Source: JAEUPI01 sp046348365
Lineage (GTDB): Bacteria; Pseudomonadota; Gammaproteobacteria; Burkholderiales; Burkholderiaceae_C
NCBI GenBank assembly: GCA_046348365.1
Contig: JAXMEL010000001.1
Location: 1-64,000, forward strand
Reading direction: 5' to 3'
DNA length: 64,000 bases
Shown in pieces: positions 37,079-45,936 of the stretch (within the stretch, counting starts at the first letter, position 1; the number at the start of each line of letters is the position of its first letter). A model generated the notes under the pieces. The model was not told the DNA's origin. It ran no database searches and was given only the letters and a program-made list of their open reading frames with translations. The position numbers were made by a program, and so were the translations under genes.

Positions 37079-40000
37079 ATGGCCCGCTTCTTCATCGACC
37101 GGCCCATCTTTGCGTGGGTGATCGCACTCTTCATCCTGGTGATCGGCGCGGTGTCGATCACGCAGCTGCCGGTGTCGCAGTACCCGCCGGTGGCGCCGCC
37201 GTCGATCGTGGTCAACGTCGGCTACCCCGGCGCGTCGGCGCAGACGCTCGAAGACAGCGTGATCGCGGTGATCGAGCGCGAGATGAACGGCTCGCCGGGG
37301 CTGGTGTACTTCGAGTCGGTGTCGCAGGCCGACGGCAGCGGCAGCATCACGCTCAGCTTCGAGCCGGGCACCAACGCCGACCTGGCGCAGGTCGACGTGC
37401 AGAACCGCCTGTCGCGCGCCACGCCGCGGCTGCCGCAGGCGGTGGTGCAGCAGGGCGTGCGCGTCGACAAGGCGAACCCGAACTTCCTGCTCTTCATCAT
37501 CCTGTCGAGCGACAAGGGCGCGCTCGATCCGGTGGCGCTCGGCGACTACGGCTCGCGCAACGTGCTACCCGAGATGCAGCGCGTGCCGGGCGTGGGCCAG
37601 GCGCAGCTGTTCGGCACCGAGCGCTCGATGCGCATCTGGATCGACCCGGCCAAGCTGGTGGGCTACCGCCTGTCGACCGCCGACGTCAACGCCGCCATCG
37701 CGGCGCAGAACGCGCAGGTGTCGTCGGGCACGATCGGCGAGCTGCCCACCACCGGCGCGCAGAGCATCTTCGCCACCGTGGTGGTGCGCGGGCAGCTCGA
37801 GTCGGCCGAGCAGTTCGGCAACATCGTTTTGCGCGCCAACGCCGACGGCTCCAGCGTGCGGCTGAAAGACGTGGCGCGCGTCGAGCTCGGCGCGCAAAGC
37901 TACAGCGTGCGCACGCGGCTCAACGGCGAGCCGTCCACCGGCATCGGCATCCAGCTCTCGCCGACGGCCAACGCACTGCAGACCGCCAAGCTGGTGAAGC
38001 AGCGCCTCGACGAGCTGCGGCCGTACTTTCCGCCCGGCGTGAAGGCGACCATCCCCTACGACAGCTCGACCTTCATCGGCATCTCGATCGGCCAGGTGGT
38101 CGAGACGCTGCTCGAGGCGGTGCTGCTGGTGTTCCTGGTGATGTACCTGTTCCTGCAGAGCATCCGCTACACCATCATCCCGACGCTGGTGGTGCCGGTG
38201 GCGCTGATGGGCACGCTGGGCGCGCTGCTCGCGCTCGGCTTCTCGATCAACGTGCTCACCATGTTCGGCATGGTGCTGGTGATCGGCATCGTGGTCGACG
38301 ACGCGATCGTCGTGGTCGAGAACGTCGAGCGCATCATGAGCACCGAGGGCCTGCCGCCGCGCGAGGCCACGCGCCGGGCGATGGGGCAGATCTCGGGCGC
38401 CATCGTCGGCGTCACGGTGGTGCTGATCTCGGTGTTCGTGCCGCTGGCGTTCTTCGCCGGCGCGGTGGGCAACATCTACCGCCAGTTCGCGGCGGTGATG
38501 GTCAGCGCGGTGGGCTTCTCGGCCTTCATGGCGCTGTCGTTCACGCCGGCGCTGTGCGCCACGCTGCTCAAGCCGGTGGAGGCCGGGCACCACCTGGCCA
38601 AGGGCGGCCTGTTCGGCCGCTTCAACCGCGGCTTCTCGCGCACCGCCAAGGCCTACCAGGGCCTGGTCGGCCGCATCGTGCGGCGGGCCTGGCGCTTCAT
38701 GGTCATCTACGCCGCGATCATCGCTGCGGTGGTGCTGCTGTTCGGCCGGCTGCCGACCTCGTTCGTGCCGAACGAAGACCAGGGCAACCTGCTCGTCAAC
38801 GTGCAGCTGCCGCCGGGCGCGACGCAGAACCGCACGCTGCAGGTGATGGAGCAGGTCGAGCGCTACATGCTGTCGCAGCCCGAGGTGCAGAACATGGTCA
38901 CCGTGCTGGGCTTCAGCTTCTCGGGCGCCGGCCAGAACGCGGCGCTTGCCTTCGTGACGCTGAAGGACTGGGGCTTGCGCAAGGATCCCGCCCAGGCGGC
39001 GCAGGCGGTGGTCAGCCGCGCGTTCGGCGCGCTGGCGCCGATCAAGGACGCGTTCATCTTCCCGATCAGCCCGCCGGCGATCCGCGACCTCGGGCGCGCC
39101 AACGGCTTCGCGCTGCGCCTGCAGGACCGCGGCAGCCTCGGCCACGATGCGCTGCTCGCCGCGCGCAACCAGCTGCTCGGCATGGCGGCGCAGAGCAAGC
39201 TGCTGGTGGCGGTGCGGCCCGACGGCCTCGAAGACGCCTCGCAGCTGCAGCTCGACATCGACCGCGACAAGGCGGCCGCGCTCGGCGTGAGCTTCGCCGC
39301 CATCAACAGCGCGCTGTCGACCTCGCTCGGCTCGGCCTACGTGAACGACTTCCTCAACGCCGGGCGGCTGCAGCGCGTGGTGGTGCAGGCCGATGCGCCG
39401 GCGCGCATGCAGCCCGACGATCTGCTGCGCATCAACGTGCTCAACAGCGCGGGCAACGCTGTGCCGCTGGCGTCGTTTGCCACCACGCGCTGGATCATCG
39501 GCGCGATGCAGACCGTGCGCTACAACGGCTACCCCACGATGCGCATCGCCGGCGAGGCCGCGCCCGGCGTGAGCAGCGGCGTGGCGATCGCCGAGATGGA
39601 GCGCCTGGTCGCGCGGCTGCCCGCCGGCATCGCCTACGAGTGGACCGGCCTGTCGCGCGAGGAGAAGCTCTCGGGCTCGACGGCGCTGATCCTGTTCGGC
39701 TTCTCGCTGCTGTCGGTGTTCCTGTGCCTGGCGGCGCTGTACGAGAGCTGGTCGATCCCGTTCTCGGTGATCCTGGTGGTGCCGCTGGGCGTGCTGGGCG
39801 TGATCCTCGGCGCCACCGTGCGCGGCCTCGACAACGACGTGTTCTTCAAGGTCGGGCTGATCACCATCATCGGGTTGTCGGCCAAGAACGCGGTGCTGAT
39901 CATCGAGTTCGCGAAGGACCAGGTGGCGCAGGGCAAGAGCGTGATCGATGCGGTGATCGAGGCCGCGTTCCTGCGCTTCCGGCCGATCCTGATGACCTCG

Positions 40001-40231
40001 CTCGCGTTCATTCTCGGCGTGCTGCCGCTGGTGCTGGCCCGGGGCGCCGGCTCGGCCAGCCAGCGCGACATCGGCACCGGCGTGATGGGCGGCATGCTCA
40101 GCGCCACGAGCCTGGCGGTGTTCTTCGTGCCGGTGTTCTTCGTGGTCGTGCGCAAGATGTTCAAGGGCAGCGAGCGGCAGCGCCGCATGTATGCGCACGA
40201 GGATCTCGGCGCCGGCGAGGCCAAGCGATGA
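37079..40231 (+). CDS. RND multidrug efflux pump inner-membrane transporter (HAE1, AcrB type)
   Basis: A 1050-residue proton-driven pump of standard length. It opens with MARFFIDRPIFAWVIALFI and carries the helix-4 proton relay GIVVDDAIVVVENVERI with two adjacent aspartates. The second-half motif PNEDQGNLLVNVQLPPGA is present, and the helix-10 lysine lies in GLSAKNAVLIIEFAKD. Adaptor and outer-membrane factor flank it in the same operon. The substrate is unknown; homologues expel antibiotics, dyes and solvents, which would suit a bacterium growing on aromatics. Confidence 0.95.
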   Translation: MARFFIDRPIFAWVIALFILVIGAVSITQLPVSQYPPVAPPSIVVNVGYPGASAQTLEDSVIAVIEREMNGSPGLVYFESVSQADGSGSITLSFEPGTNADLAQVDVQNRLSRATPRLPQAVVQQGVRVDKANPNFLLFIILSSDKGALDPVALGDYGSRNVLPEMQRVPGVGQAQLFGTERSMRIWIDPAKLVGYRLSTADVNAAIAAQNAQVSSGTIGELPTTGAQSIFATVVVRGQLESAEQFGNIVLRANADGSSVRLKDVARVELGAQSYSVRTRLNGEPSTGIGIQLSPTANALQTAKLVKQRLDELRPYFPPGVKATIPYDSSTFIGISIGQVVETLLEAVLLVFLVMYLFLQSIRYTIIPTLVVPVALMGTLGALLALGFSINVLTMFGMVLVIGIVVDDAIVVVENVERIMSTEGLPPREATRRAMGQISGAIVGVTVVLISVFVPLAFFAGAVGNIYRQFAAVMVSAVGFSAFMALSFTPALCATLLKPVEAGHHLAKGGLFGRFNRGFSRTAKAYQGLVGRIVRRAWRFMVIYAAIIAAVVLLFGRLPTSFVPNEDQGNLLVNVQLPPGATQNRTLQVMEQVERYMLSQPEVQNMVTVLGFSFSGAGQNAALAFVTLKDWGLRKDPAQAAQAVVSRAFGALAPIKDAFIFPISPPAIRDLGRANGFALRLQDRGSLGHDALLAARNQLLGMAAQSKLLVAVRPDGLEDASQLQLDIDRDKAAALGVSFAAINSALSTSLGSAYVNDFLNAGRLQRVVVQADAPARMQPDDLLRINVLNSAGNAVPLASFATTRWIIGAMQTVRYNGYPTMRIAGEAAPGVSSGVAIAEMERLVARLPAGIAYEWTGLSREEKLSGSTALILFGFSLLSVFLCLAALYESWSIPFSVILVVPLGVLGVILGATVRGLDNDVFFKVGLITIIGLSAKNAVLIIEFAKDQVAQGKSVIDAVIEAAFLRFRPILMTSLAFILGVLPLVLARGAGSASQRDIGTGVMGGMLSATSLAVFFVPVFFVVVRKMFKGSERQRRMYAHEDLGAGEAKR

Positions 40232-41634
40232 TGCCGCGTCACCTCGCCGTTAGCGCCGCCGCGCTGCTCACGGCGGCCTGCAGCTCGATGGCGCCGCGCC
40301 ACGAGCGCCCGCCGCTGCCGGTGGCCGCGGCGTATCCGCAAACCGCCGACGCCGACCGCAGCGGCGCCGCGGTGGCCGAGCTCGGCTGGCGCGAGGTGTT
40401 CACCGACGCGCGGCTGCGCGCGCTGATCGAGATCGCGCTGCAGAACAACCGCGACCTGCGCGCCGCGGCCGCCACGGTGGAGCAGGCGGGCGCGCGCGCG
40501 CAGGCGCAGGCGGCGAGCCTGTGGCCCACGCTCGGTGCCGGCCTCGCGGCGAGCCGCCAGGCCACGGCCAGCGGCCATGCGGTCACCACCTACAGCGCCG
40601 GCCTGCAGATGCCGAGCTACGAGGTGGATTTCTTCGGCCGCCTGCGCAGCCTCACCGACGCCGCGCAGGCCCAGGCGCTGGCCGCCGAGGAAGGGCGGCG
40701 CACCGTGCACATCGCGCTCGTGGCGGCGGTGGCGGCCACGCATCTGGCGCTGCTCGCCGATAACGAGCTGCTCGCGCTGACGCAGCGCACGCTCGACACG
40801 CGCGTCGAGTCGCTGCGGCTGGTGCGGCTGCGCTACGACAGCGGCACCGCCTCGGAGCTCGACCTGCAGCAGGCACTGTCGCTGGTGGCCAGCGCGCGCG
40901 CCACGCTGGCCGCAGGCCAGCGCCAGCGCGCGCTCGACGACAACGCGCTGGTGCTGCTGCTCGGCCAGCCGCAGCCGGCCGAGCTGCCGGCACCGACCAC
41001 GCTGGCCGCGTGGAGCGCCGGCACCGCGCTGCCGGCAGGCCTGCCGTCGGCGCTGCTCGAACGCCGGCCCGACATCCGCGCCGCCGAGGCGCAACTCGTC
41101 GCCGCCGAGGCCAGCCTCGGCGCCGCGCGCGCGGCCTTCTTCCCGCAGGTGACGCTCACCGCCAGCGCCGGCACGATCAGCAGCGAACTCGCGGGCCTCT
41201 TCAAGAGCGGCTCGTGGGGCTTCTCCGCCGCGGGCCAGCTGCTGGCGACGCTGTTCGACGCCGGCCGCAACCGCGCCAACCAGCAGGTGGCCGAGGCGGG
41301 CATCCGCATCGCCGCGGCGCAGTACGACAAGGCGGTGCAAAGCGCGTTCCGCGAAGTCACCGACGCGCTGGCCGGCCGCGCCACGCTCGGCGAGCAGCTC
41401 GATGCGCTGAAGCAGCAGGAGAAGGCCGACGCCGAGCGGCTGCGCATCGCCGAGCTGCGCTTCGCCAACGGCGTGGCCTCGAGCCTCGACGTGCTCGATG
41501 CCCAGCGCTCGCTGTTCGCCACGCAGCAGCAGGTGCTGCAGGCGCAGCTGGCGCAGGTGCAGAACCAGGTCGCGCTGTACAAGGTGCTGGGCGGTGGCTG
41601 GCTGAGCGCGAGCAACCAGGCCGCGCGACCGTGA
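40228..41634 (+). CDS. RND outer-membrane factor lipoprotein (OprM/NodT family)
   Basis: A 468-residue outer-membrane channel with lipobox LLTAAC, two OEP domains (about 60-255 and 275-455) and the repeat signature SYEVDFFGRLRSLTDAAQ. It overlaps the pump gene by 4 bp (ATGATG) and is overlapped by the EamA gene (GTGA). It forms the exit duct of the tripartite pump. Confidence 0.93.
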   Translation: MMPRHLAVSAAALLTAACSSMAPRHERPPLPVAAAYPQTADADRSGAAVAELGWREVFTDARLRALIEIALQNNRDLRAAAATVEQAGARAQAQAASLWPTLGAGLAASRQATASGHAVTTYSAGLQMPSYEVDFFGRLRSLTDAAQAQALAAEEGRRTVHIALVAAVAATHLALLADNELLALTQRTLDTRVESLRLVRLRYDSGTASELDLQQALSLVASARATLAAGQRQRALDDNALVLLLGQPQPAELPAPTTLAAWSAGTALPAGLPSALLERRPDIRAAEAQLVAAEASLGAARAAFFPQVTLTASAGTISSELAGLFKSGSWGFSAAGQLLATLFDAGRNRANQQVAEAGIRIAAAQYDKAVQSAFREVTDALAGRATLGEQLDALKQQEKADAERLRIAELRFANGVASSLDVLDAQRSLFATQQQVLQAQLAQVQNQVALYKVLGGGWLSASNQAARP

Positions 41635-42593
41635 GCGATGGCGCTGCGGGTGGTGGCGCTGCGAACGGTGGCGCCGTTGGCGCCGTGGGCGGCGCGGCCT
41701 TGGCGCGCGCCGCGCCGCCGCTGACCTGGAGCGGCCTCGCGCTCGCGCTGGCGGGCTCGATCGCCTTCTCGGGCAAGGCCATCATCGTCAAGCTCGCCTA
41801 CCGCTACGGCGTCGATGCGGTGACGCTGATCATGTACCGCATGCTGTTCGCGCTGCCGCTGTTCGCCGCGCTGGCGTGGTGGGCGGGCCGCGGCCGGCCG
41901 CGCCTGAGCGCGCGCGACTGGGCGGTGGCCAGCGGCCTGGGTTTCTGCGGCTACTACCTGGCGAGCTACCTCGACTTCGCCGGGCTGCAGTACGTGAGCG
42001 CGAGCCTGGAGCGGCTGGTGCTGTACCTCAACCCCACGCTGGTGCTGGCGGTGTCGTTCGTGCTGTTTCGCCGCCGCGTCAGCGCCCGGCAGGCGATCGC
42101 GATGGCGGTGAGCTACGTCGGCGTGGCGCTGGTGTTCGGCCACGAGCTGGCGCTCGACAGGCCCGGCACCGCGCTCGGCGCCGTGCTGGTGTTCGCCAGC
42201 GCGCTGAGCTATGCCGTGTACCTGGTGGTGAGCGCCGAGGAGGTGCAGCGCCTGGGCTCGCTGCGACTCACGGGCCTGGCCTCGAGCGTGGCGTGCGTGC
42301 TGTGCATCGCGCAGTTCGCGCTGCTGCGCCCGCTGGCCGCGGCCGCGGTGGCACCGCAGGTGCTGTGGCTGTCGCTGCTCAACGCCACCGTGTGCACGGT
42401 GGCGCCGATCCTGATGGTGATGATGGCGATGGAGCGCATCGGCGCGCCGCTCACCGCGCAGCTGGGCATGGTGGGGCCGCTGGCCACCATTACGCTGGGC
42501 GTGCTGCTGCTCGGCGAGCCGTTCACCGCGTGGACCCTCGTCGGCACCGCGTTCGTGCTGGCCGGCATCTGGCTGCTCGCGCGCTGGCGCTGA
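41631..42593 (+). CDS. EamA/DMT-family exporter
   Basis: A 320-residue, ten-helix drug/metabolite transporter with two EamA repeats (about 28-165 and 175-318), including SLERLVLYLNPTLVLAVSFVL and TAQLGMVGPLATITLGVLLLGEPFT. A GTG start at 41631 overlaps the channel-gene stop; the Gly/Ala-rich first 25 residues are low-complexity. Coupling to an RND operon suggests a joint export role. Confidence 0.85.
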   Translation: MSDGAAGGGAANGGAVGAVGGAALARAAPPLTWSGLALALAGSIAFSGKAIIVKLAYRYGVDAVTLIMYRMLFALPLFAALAWWAGRGRPRLSARDWAVASGLGFCGYYLASYLDFAGLQYVSASLERLVLYLNPTLVLAVSFVLFRRRVSARQAIAMAVSYVGVALVFGHELALDRPGTALGAVLVFASALSYAVYLVVSAEEVQRLGSLRLTGLASSVACVLCIAQFALLRPLAAAAVAPQVLWLSLLNATVCTVAPILMVMMAMERIGAPLTAQLGMVGPLATITLGVLLLGEPFTAWTLVGTAFVLAGIWLLARWR

Positions 42594-42723
42594 GCGCGCA
42601 CGGTTCGTGACATCTGCCGGTCAGGCGATCGGCACGGCAGCCTTCAGCCGGGCGCGGCGCGGCCGAAGACGTGGCAGTACCGGCGCGCCGCCAGCGCCGG
42701 CGTGACGTCACCCGGAGATTCGC
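42594..42723. other. intergenic region with GTGACGTCAC palindrome
   Basis: 130 bp between the EamA exporter and the CZB gene. A 10-bp perfect palindrome, GTGACGTCAC, lies at 42702-42711, directly before the Shine-Dalgarno-like CGGAGA and the CZB ATG. It could be an operator. No clear -35/-10 pair was identified. Confidence 0.3.
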
Positions 42724-43080
42724 ATGGACCTGAACAAAGCCTCGAGCGCGCACACCGACTGGAAAGTGAAGCTGCGCATGGCCATTGCCAAGAAGGAGCG
42801 GCTCGACGCCGCGAGCATCGGCGCCGACAACTGCTGCGCGCTGGGCCAGTGGCTGCACGCCGAGGGCCGGGCCGTGCACGGCCGCTCGGCGGTGTTCTCC
42901 GACCTGGTGAAGAAGCACGCCGCATTCCACAGGGAAGCCGGCGCGGTGGCGCAGGCCATCAACGCCGGCCAGTACGACAAGGCCTCGGGCATGCTCGAGG
43001 CGGGCACGCCCTACGTGTCGGCCTCCAGCGCGGTGGTGACGGCGATCCTGGGCTTCAAGAAGACGCTGCACACCGCCTGA
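42724..43080 (+). CDS. stand-alone CZB (chemoreceptor zinc-binding) domain protein
   Basis: A 118-residue protein that is essentially one CZB domain. The His-Cys-His-His ligand set is visible as His10 (SSAH), Cys37 or Cys38 (DNCCALGQWL), His65 and His69 (KKHAAFH). CZB domains normally sit at the C-terminus of chemoreceptors or diguanylate cyclases and sense zinc or hypochlorite. Here there is no methyl-accepting or GGDEF domain, so it may be a small zinc/redox sensor or buffer. Confidence 0.85.
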   Translation: MDLNKASSAHTDWKVKLRMAIAKKERLDAASIGADNCCALGQWLHAEGRAVHGRSAVFSDLVKKHAAFHREAGAVAQAINAGQYDKASGMLEAGTPYVSASSAVVTAILGFKKTLHTA

Positions 43081-43183
43081 CGTCGCGCGCGGCCGCTCCG
43101 CAGCCGGCCTCGCTGCGCGCCGGAGCGCGAACCCACCTATCATGCGCGGCGCGGTCGGCCGCGATGAAGGGGAGCGTTGGGCG

Positions 43184-43972
43184 ATGGATCTCGGCATCAA
43201 GGGCAAGTGGGCGCTGGTGTGCGCCGCGAGCAAGGGGCTCGGCAAGGGCTGCGCGCAGGCGCTCGCGCGCGAAGGCGTGAACGTGGTGATCACCGCGCGC
43301 GGCGCCGAGGCGCTGCAGGCCACCGCGGCGCAACTGCGCGCGCTGCCCGGCGCCGGCGAGGTGCGTGCGGTGGCCGGCGACATCGCCACGCCCGAAGGCC
43401 GCGCCGCGGCGATCGCGGCGTGTCCGCAGGTGGACATCCTGATCAACAACGCCGGCGGGCCGCCGGCGGGCGACTTCCGCGACTGGACGCGCGAGCACTG
43501 GATCCAGGCGCTCGACGCGAACATGCTCACGCCGATCGAGTTGATCAAGGCCACCGTCGACGCGATGGCCGAGCGCGGCTTCGGGCGCGTGGTCAACATC
43601 ACCTCGGGCGCCGTGAAGGCGCCGATCGACGTGCTGGGCCTGTCCAACGGCGCGCGCACCGGGCTCACCGGCTTCGTGGCCGGGGTTGCTCGGCAGTCGC
43701 GCCTGGCCTCACGCAACGTGACGATCAACAACCTGCTGCCCGGCGTGTTCGACACCGACCGCATCGCGGTCACGCTGAAGGGCATGGCCGCCAAGACCGG
43801 CAAGAGCGTCGAGGAACTGAAGGAGGCGCGCAAGGCCACCGTCCCGGCCGGTCGCTACGGCACGCCAGAGGAGTTCGGCCAGATCTGCGCCTTCGTCTGC
43901 AGCGCGCAGGCGGGCTATCTCACGGGGCAGAACATCCTGCTCGACGGCGGAGCGTACCCAGGGACGTTCTGA
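43184..43972 (+). CDS. short-chain dehydrogenase/reductase with altered catalytic pair
   Basis: A 262-residue Rossmann protein with nucleotide loop CAASKGLGKG (in place of TGxxxGxG), NNAGGPP, and a C-terminus TGQNILLDGG typical of FabG-like SDRs. The Ser of the tetrad is in NITSGAV, but where YxxxK is expected the sequence is SNGAR (Ser154, Arg158). The start at 43184 has GGGGAG shortly upstream. It ends directly abutting the stop of the kinase gene on the other strand. It may be a reductase with another chemistry, or not an oxidoreductase at all. Confidence 0.86.
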   Translation: MDLGIKGKWALVCAASKGLGKGCAQALAREGVNVVITARGAEALQATAAQLRALPGAGEVRAVAGDIATPEGRAAAIAACPQVDILINNAGGPPAGDFRDWTREHWIQALDANMLTPIELIKATVDAMAERGFGRVVNITSGAVKAPIDVLGLSNGARTGLTGFVAGVARQSRLASRNVTINNLLPGVFDTDRIAVTLKGMAAKTGKSVEELKEARKATVPAGRYGTPEEFGQICAFVCSAQAGYLTGQNILLDGGAYPGTF

Positions 43973-44998
43973 TCAGGCGTCAGCGAGCGCGCGGCGCACA
44001 TCGGCCGCGCGCGGAATGGGCTCCACGGCGCCGTAGCCTTCGGTCGACAGCGCCGCGGCCACGGCGGCGTAGCGGCCGGCCTCGCGCAGGCCGTCTCCGG
44101 CGAGCAGCCGCGCGACGAACGCGCCGCCGAAGGTGTCGCCGGCGCCGGTGGCATCCACCGGCCGGCACGGATGCGGCGCGATGCGGTGGCGCTCGCGCGC
44201 ATCGGCCACGATCGCGCCCTCGGCACCGAGCTTGAGCGCGACCGTGCGCGCGCCGAGCGCCAGACAGTGATCGACGATCGCATCGGGCGCGGTGAGCCCG
44301 GTCAGCGCCGTCATGTCGTCGAGGCTGGGCAATGCGATGTCGCAGCTCCGCAAGGCGTCGGTCGTGACGGCGCGCGCACGCTCCAGGCTCCAGAGCTTCA
44401 GGCGCAGGTTGGTGTCGAACGAGATGCTCGCGCCGGCCTCGCGCGCGGCAGCCATGGCGGCCAGGCCGGTTTCGCAGGCGGACGCCGAGATCGCCAGGCT
44501 GATGCCCGACAGATGCAGCACCCGGGCGCGGCCGATCATGGCCAGCGGCAGGTCGCCCGGCGTCATGCGGCTGGCCGCCGAACCCGCGCGGAAGAAGTGG
44601 AAGTGGTGGCCCCGTGCGTCGTGGGTGACGAAGTAGATCGCCGTGAATGCCTCGGCGTTGGTGGCCACGGCAGAGTGATCCACCGCCTCGCGATCCCACA
44701 GCGCGCGCAGCATCTCGCCGTACGGGTCAGCGCCGAGCGCACTGACGAAGGCCACGCGCGCGCCCTGGCGCGCGGCAGCGATGGCGAAGTTCGAGCTGTC
44801 GCCGCCGAAGCCCTGCAGGTACAGCCGGCCCTCGCGCTCGCCGGTCTGGTTGAACTCGACCATCGGCTCGCCGAGGCAAGCGATGTCGATCGATGGATCG
44901 GGGTACAAGAGCGTGCTCGATGGGTGGCCGGTGCGTGCGGGGCGATTGTTCAGCAAACGCTCGCGCCGCGGGCGTGCGCCAAACGAAAACGGCGCCAC
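43973..44998 (-). CDS. PfkB-family sugar kinase (2-keto-3-deoxygluconate kinase-like)
   Basis: Up to 341 residues. The ribokinase-fold features are LGEPMVEFNQTG, GGDSSNFAIAAARQG and the C-terminal PfkB signature DATGAGDTFGGAF with the catalytic Asp. KDG kinases share this N-terminal pattern, so 2-keto-3-deoxygluconate is a reasonable substrate guess. The ATG at 44998 lies inside the hairpin of the upstream gene's terminator, and the first 30 residues are basic and unlike the family. A TTG at 44908, giving LYPDPSIDIACLGE, is a likelier start. Confidence 0.83.
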   Translation of the reverse strand: MAPFSFGARPRRERLLNNRPARTGHPSSTLLYPDPSIDIACLGEPMVEFNQTGEREGRLYLQGFGGDSSNFAIAAARQGARVAFVSALGADPYGEMLRALWDREAVDHSAVATNAEAFTAIYFVTHDARGHHFHFFRAGSAASRMTPGDLPLAMIGRARVLHLSGISLAISASACETGLAAMAAAREAGASISFDTNLRLKLWSLERARAVTTDALRSCDIALPSLDDMTALTGLTAPDAIVDHCLALGARTVALKLGAEGAIVADARERHRIAPHPCRPVDATGAGDTFGGAFVARLLAGDGLREAGRYAAVAAALSTEGYGAVEPIPRAADVRRALADA

Positions 44999-45014
44999 CT
45001 CGCGGCGGCGCCGT
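44981..45014 (-). terminator. Rho-independent terminator of the ComEA-like gene
   Basis: On the minus strand an 8-bp stem (ACGGCGCC at 44989-44996 with GGCGCCGT at 45007-45014) is followed by TTTTCGTTT. It lies 43 bp past the stop at 45057 and overlaps the longest possible N-terminus of the PfkB gene. Confidence 0.8.
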
Positions 45015-45056
45015 CATCGCGCGCCGGCCCGCGTGCAGCGGACCGGCCTCACACGA

Positions 45057-45722
45057 TCACTTCTTGGCCGGCTCCGAAGCCTTGGCGTCGGCGGCCTTGG
45101 CCTTGCCGGACTTGTCGGCCTTCTTGGCGTCCTTCTCGGCCTTCTTGGCTTCCTTTTCCTTCTTCTTCTCCTCGGCCGCCTTGGCCTTGGCGGCGGCCTT
45201 GTCTTCCTTCTCCTTGGCGGCAGCGGCCTTCTTGTCGTCGGCGGCCGCTGGCTTGGCGGCCTTGCCGGCGTCGGCGGCCGCCGCTGCCGTGGTGGCCGCG
45301 GCAGCAGGCGCCGTGGCGGCGGCCTTGGTGGTCGCCGCAGGAGCCGGTGCGGGAGCGGGCGCCGGCGCGGCGGCCGTCGTCTTCGCAGGCGCAGGCGCAG
45401 GCGCCGGAGCGGGCGCAGCGGCCTTCGGCGCTTCGGCCTTGGCTGCCGGTGCAGCGCCCTTGAACGTGGCGCCGTTGACGGTGAGGCCTTCGCCGGAGAA
45501 CTTCACCGCGTTGCCTTCGCCGATGCCCTTCACGCGGTCGATCATGTCCTGCCAATCCTTGAACGCGCCTTTCTTGCGCTCGTCGAGGATGTGGCCCGCG
45601 ATCGCCGGGCCGATGCCCTTGACCGATTCGAGCTCCGACTGGGTGGCCTTGTTGGCATCGACTGCTGCGAAAGCAGAGATGGCCAGCAGGGCGAACAGGG
45701 CCGCGAGGAGTTTCTTGATCAT
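45057..45722 (-). CDS. ComEA-like helix-hairpin-helix protein with Ala/Pro/Lys-rich tail
   Basis: A 221-residue exported protein with a signal peptide ending ISAFAA, then a helix-hairpin-helix pair (about 22-80; VDANKATQSELESVKGIGPAIA). The long tail comprises Ala-Pro repeats (about 90-150) and a Lys/Ala/Glu-rich helix to the C-terminus. ComEA proteins bind incoming DNA in the periplasm during transformation. The low-complexity tail is not part of the usual ComEA and may be a spacer or a polyanion-binding arm. Confidence 0.85.
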   Translation of the reverse strand: MIKKLLAALFALLAISAFAAVDANKATQSELESVKGIGPAIAGHILDERKKGAFKDWQDMIDRVKGIGEGNAVKFSGEGLTVNGATFKGAAPAAKAEAPKAAAPAPAPAPAPAKTTAAAPAPAPAPAPAATTKAAATAPAAAATTAAAAADAGKAAKPAAADDKKAAAAKEKEDKAAAKAKAAEEKKKEKEAKKAEKDAKKADKSGKAKAADAKASEPAKK

Positions 45723-45936
45723 GGTGTCCTACAGGGGTGGGTTGAAACGACTGTGCGCATTGTGCGCGATCCGAACGATGCGTCGGCGCCGACCCTAACG
45801 GACGCGTCGCACGACGGGTTGACCCACCGCACCGGTCGAAGGCCGGTCTCCTGCGGGGCCCGACGCCGCGCTCGGGGAAAGTACCCGGCCGCCGCGTTCA
45901 CGGCATGCCGGCGCCGCAGCGCCTGCATCAGCCGCT
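45723..45936. other. intergenic region without recognised gene
   Basis: 214 bp between the ComEA-like gene and the stop of the EamA exporter, both leftward. It must contain the ComEA-like promoter. The stretch CTGTGCGCATTGTGCGC near 45750 holds a short imperfect repeat. No RNA gene or terminator was recognised. Confidence 0.3.

Noticed and set aside
37565..40198. 877-codon minus-strand frame opposite the RND pump
   Set aside because: It is antisense shadow of a well-supported pump gene and shows no motif or codon logic of its own.
42594..42723. Cyclic-di-GMP riboswitch before the CZB gene
   Set aside because: The conserved sequence blocks of the known riboswitch classes are not visible; only a short DNA palindrome is present.
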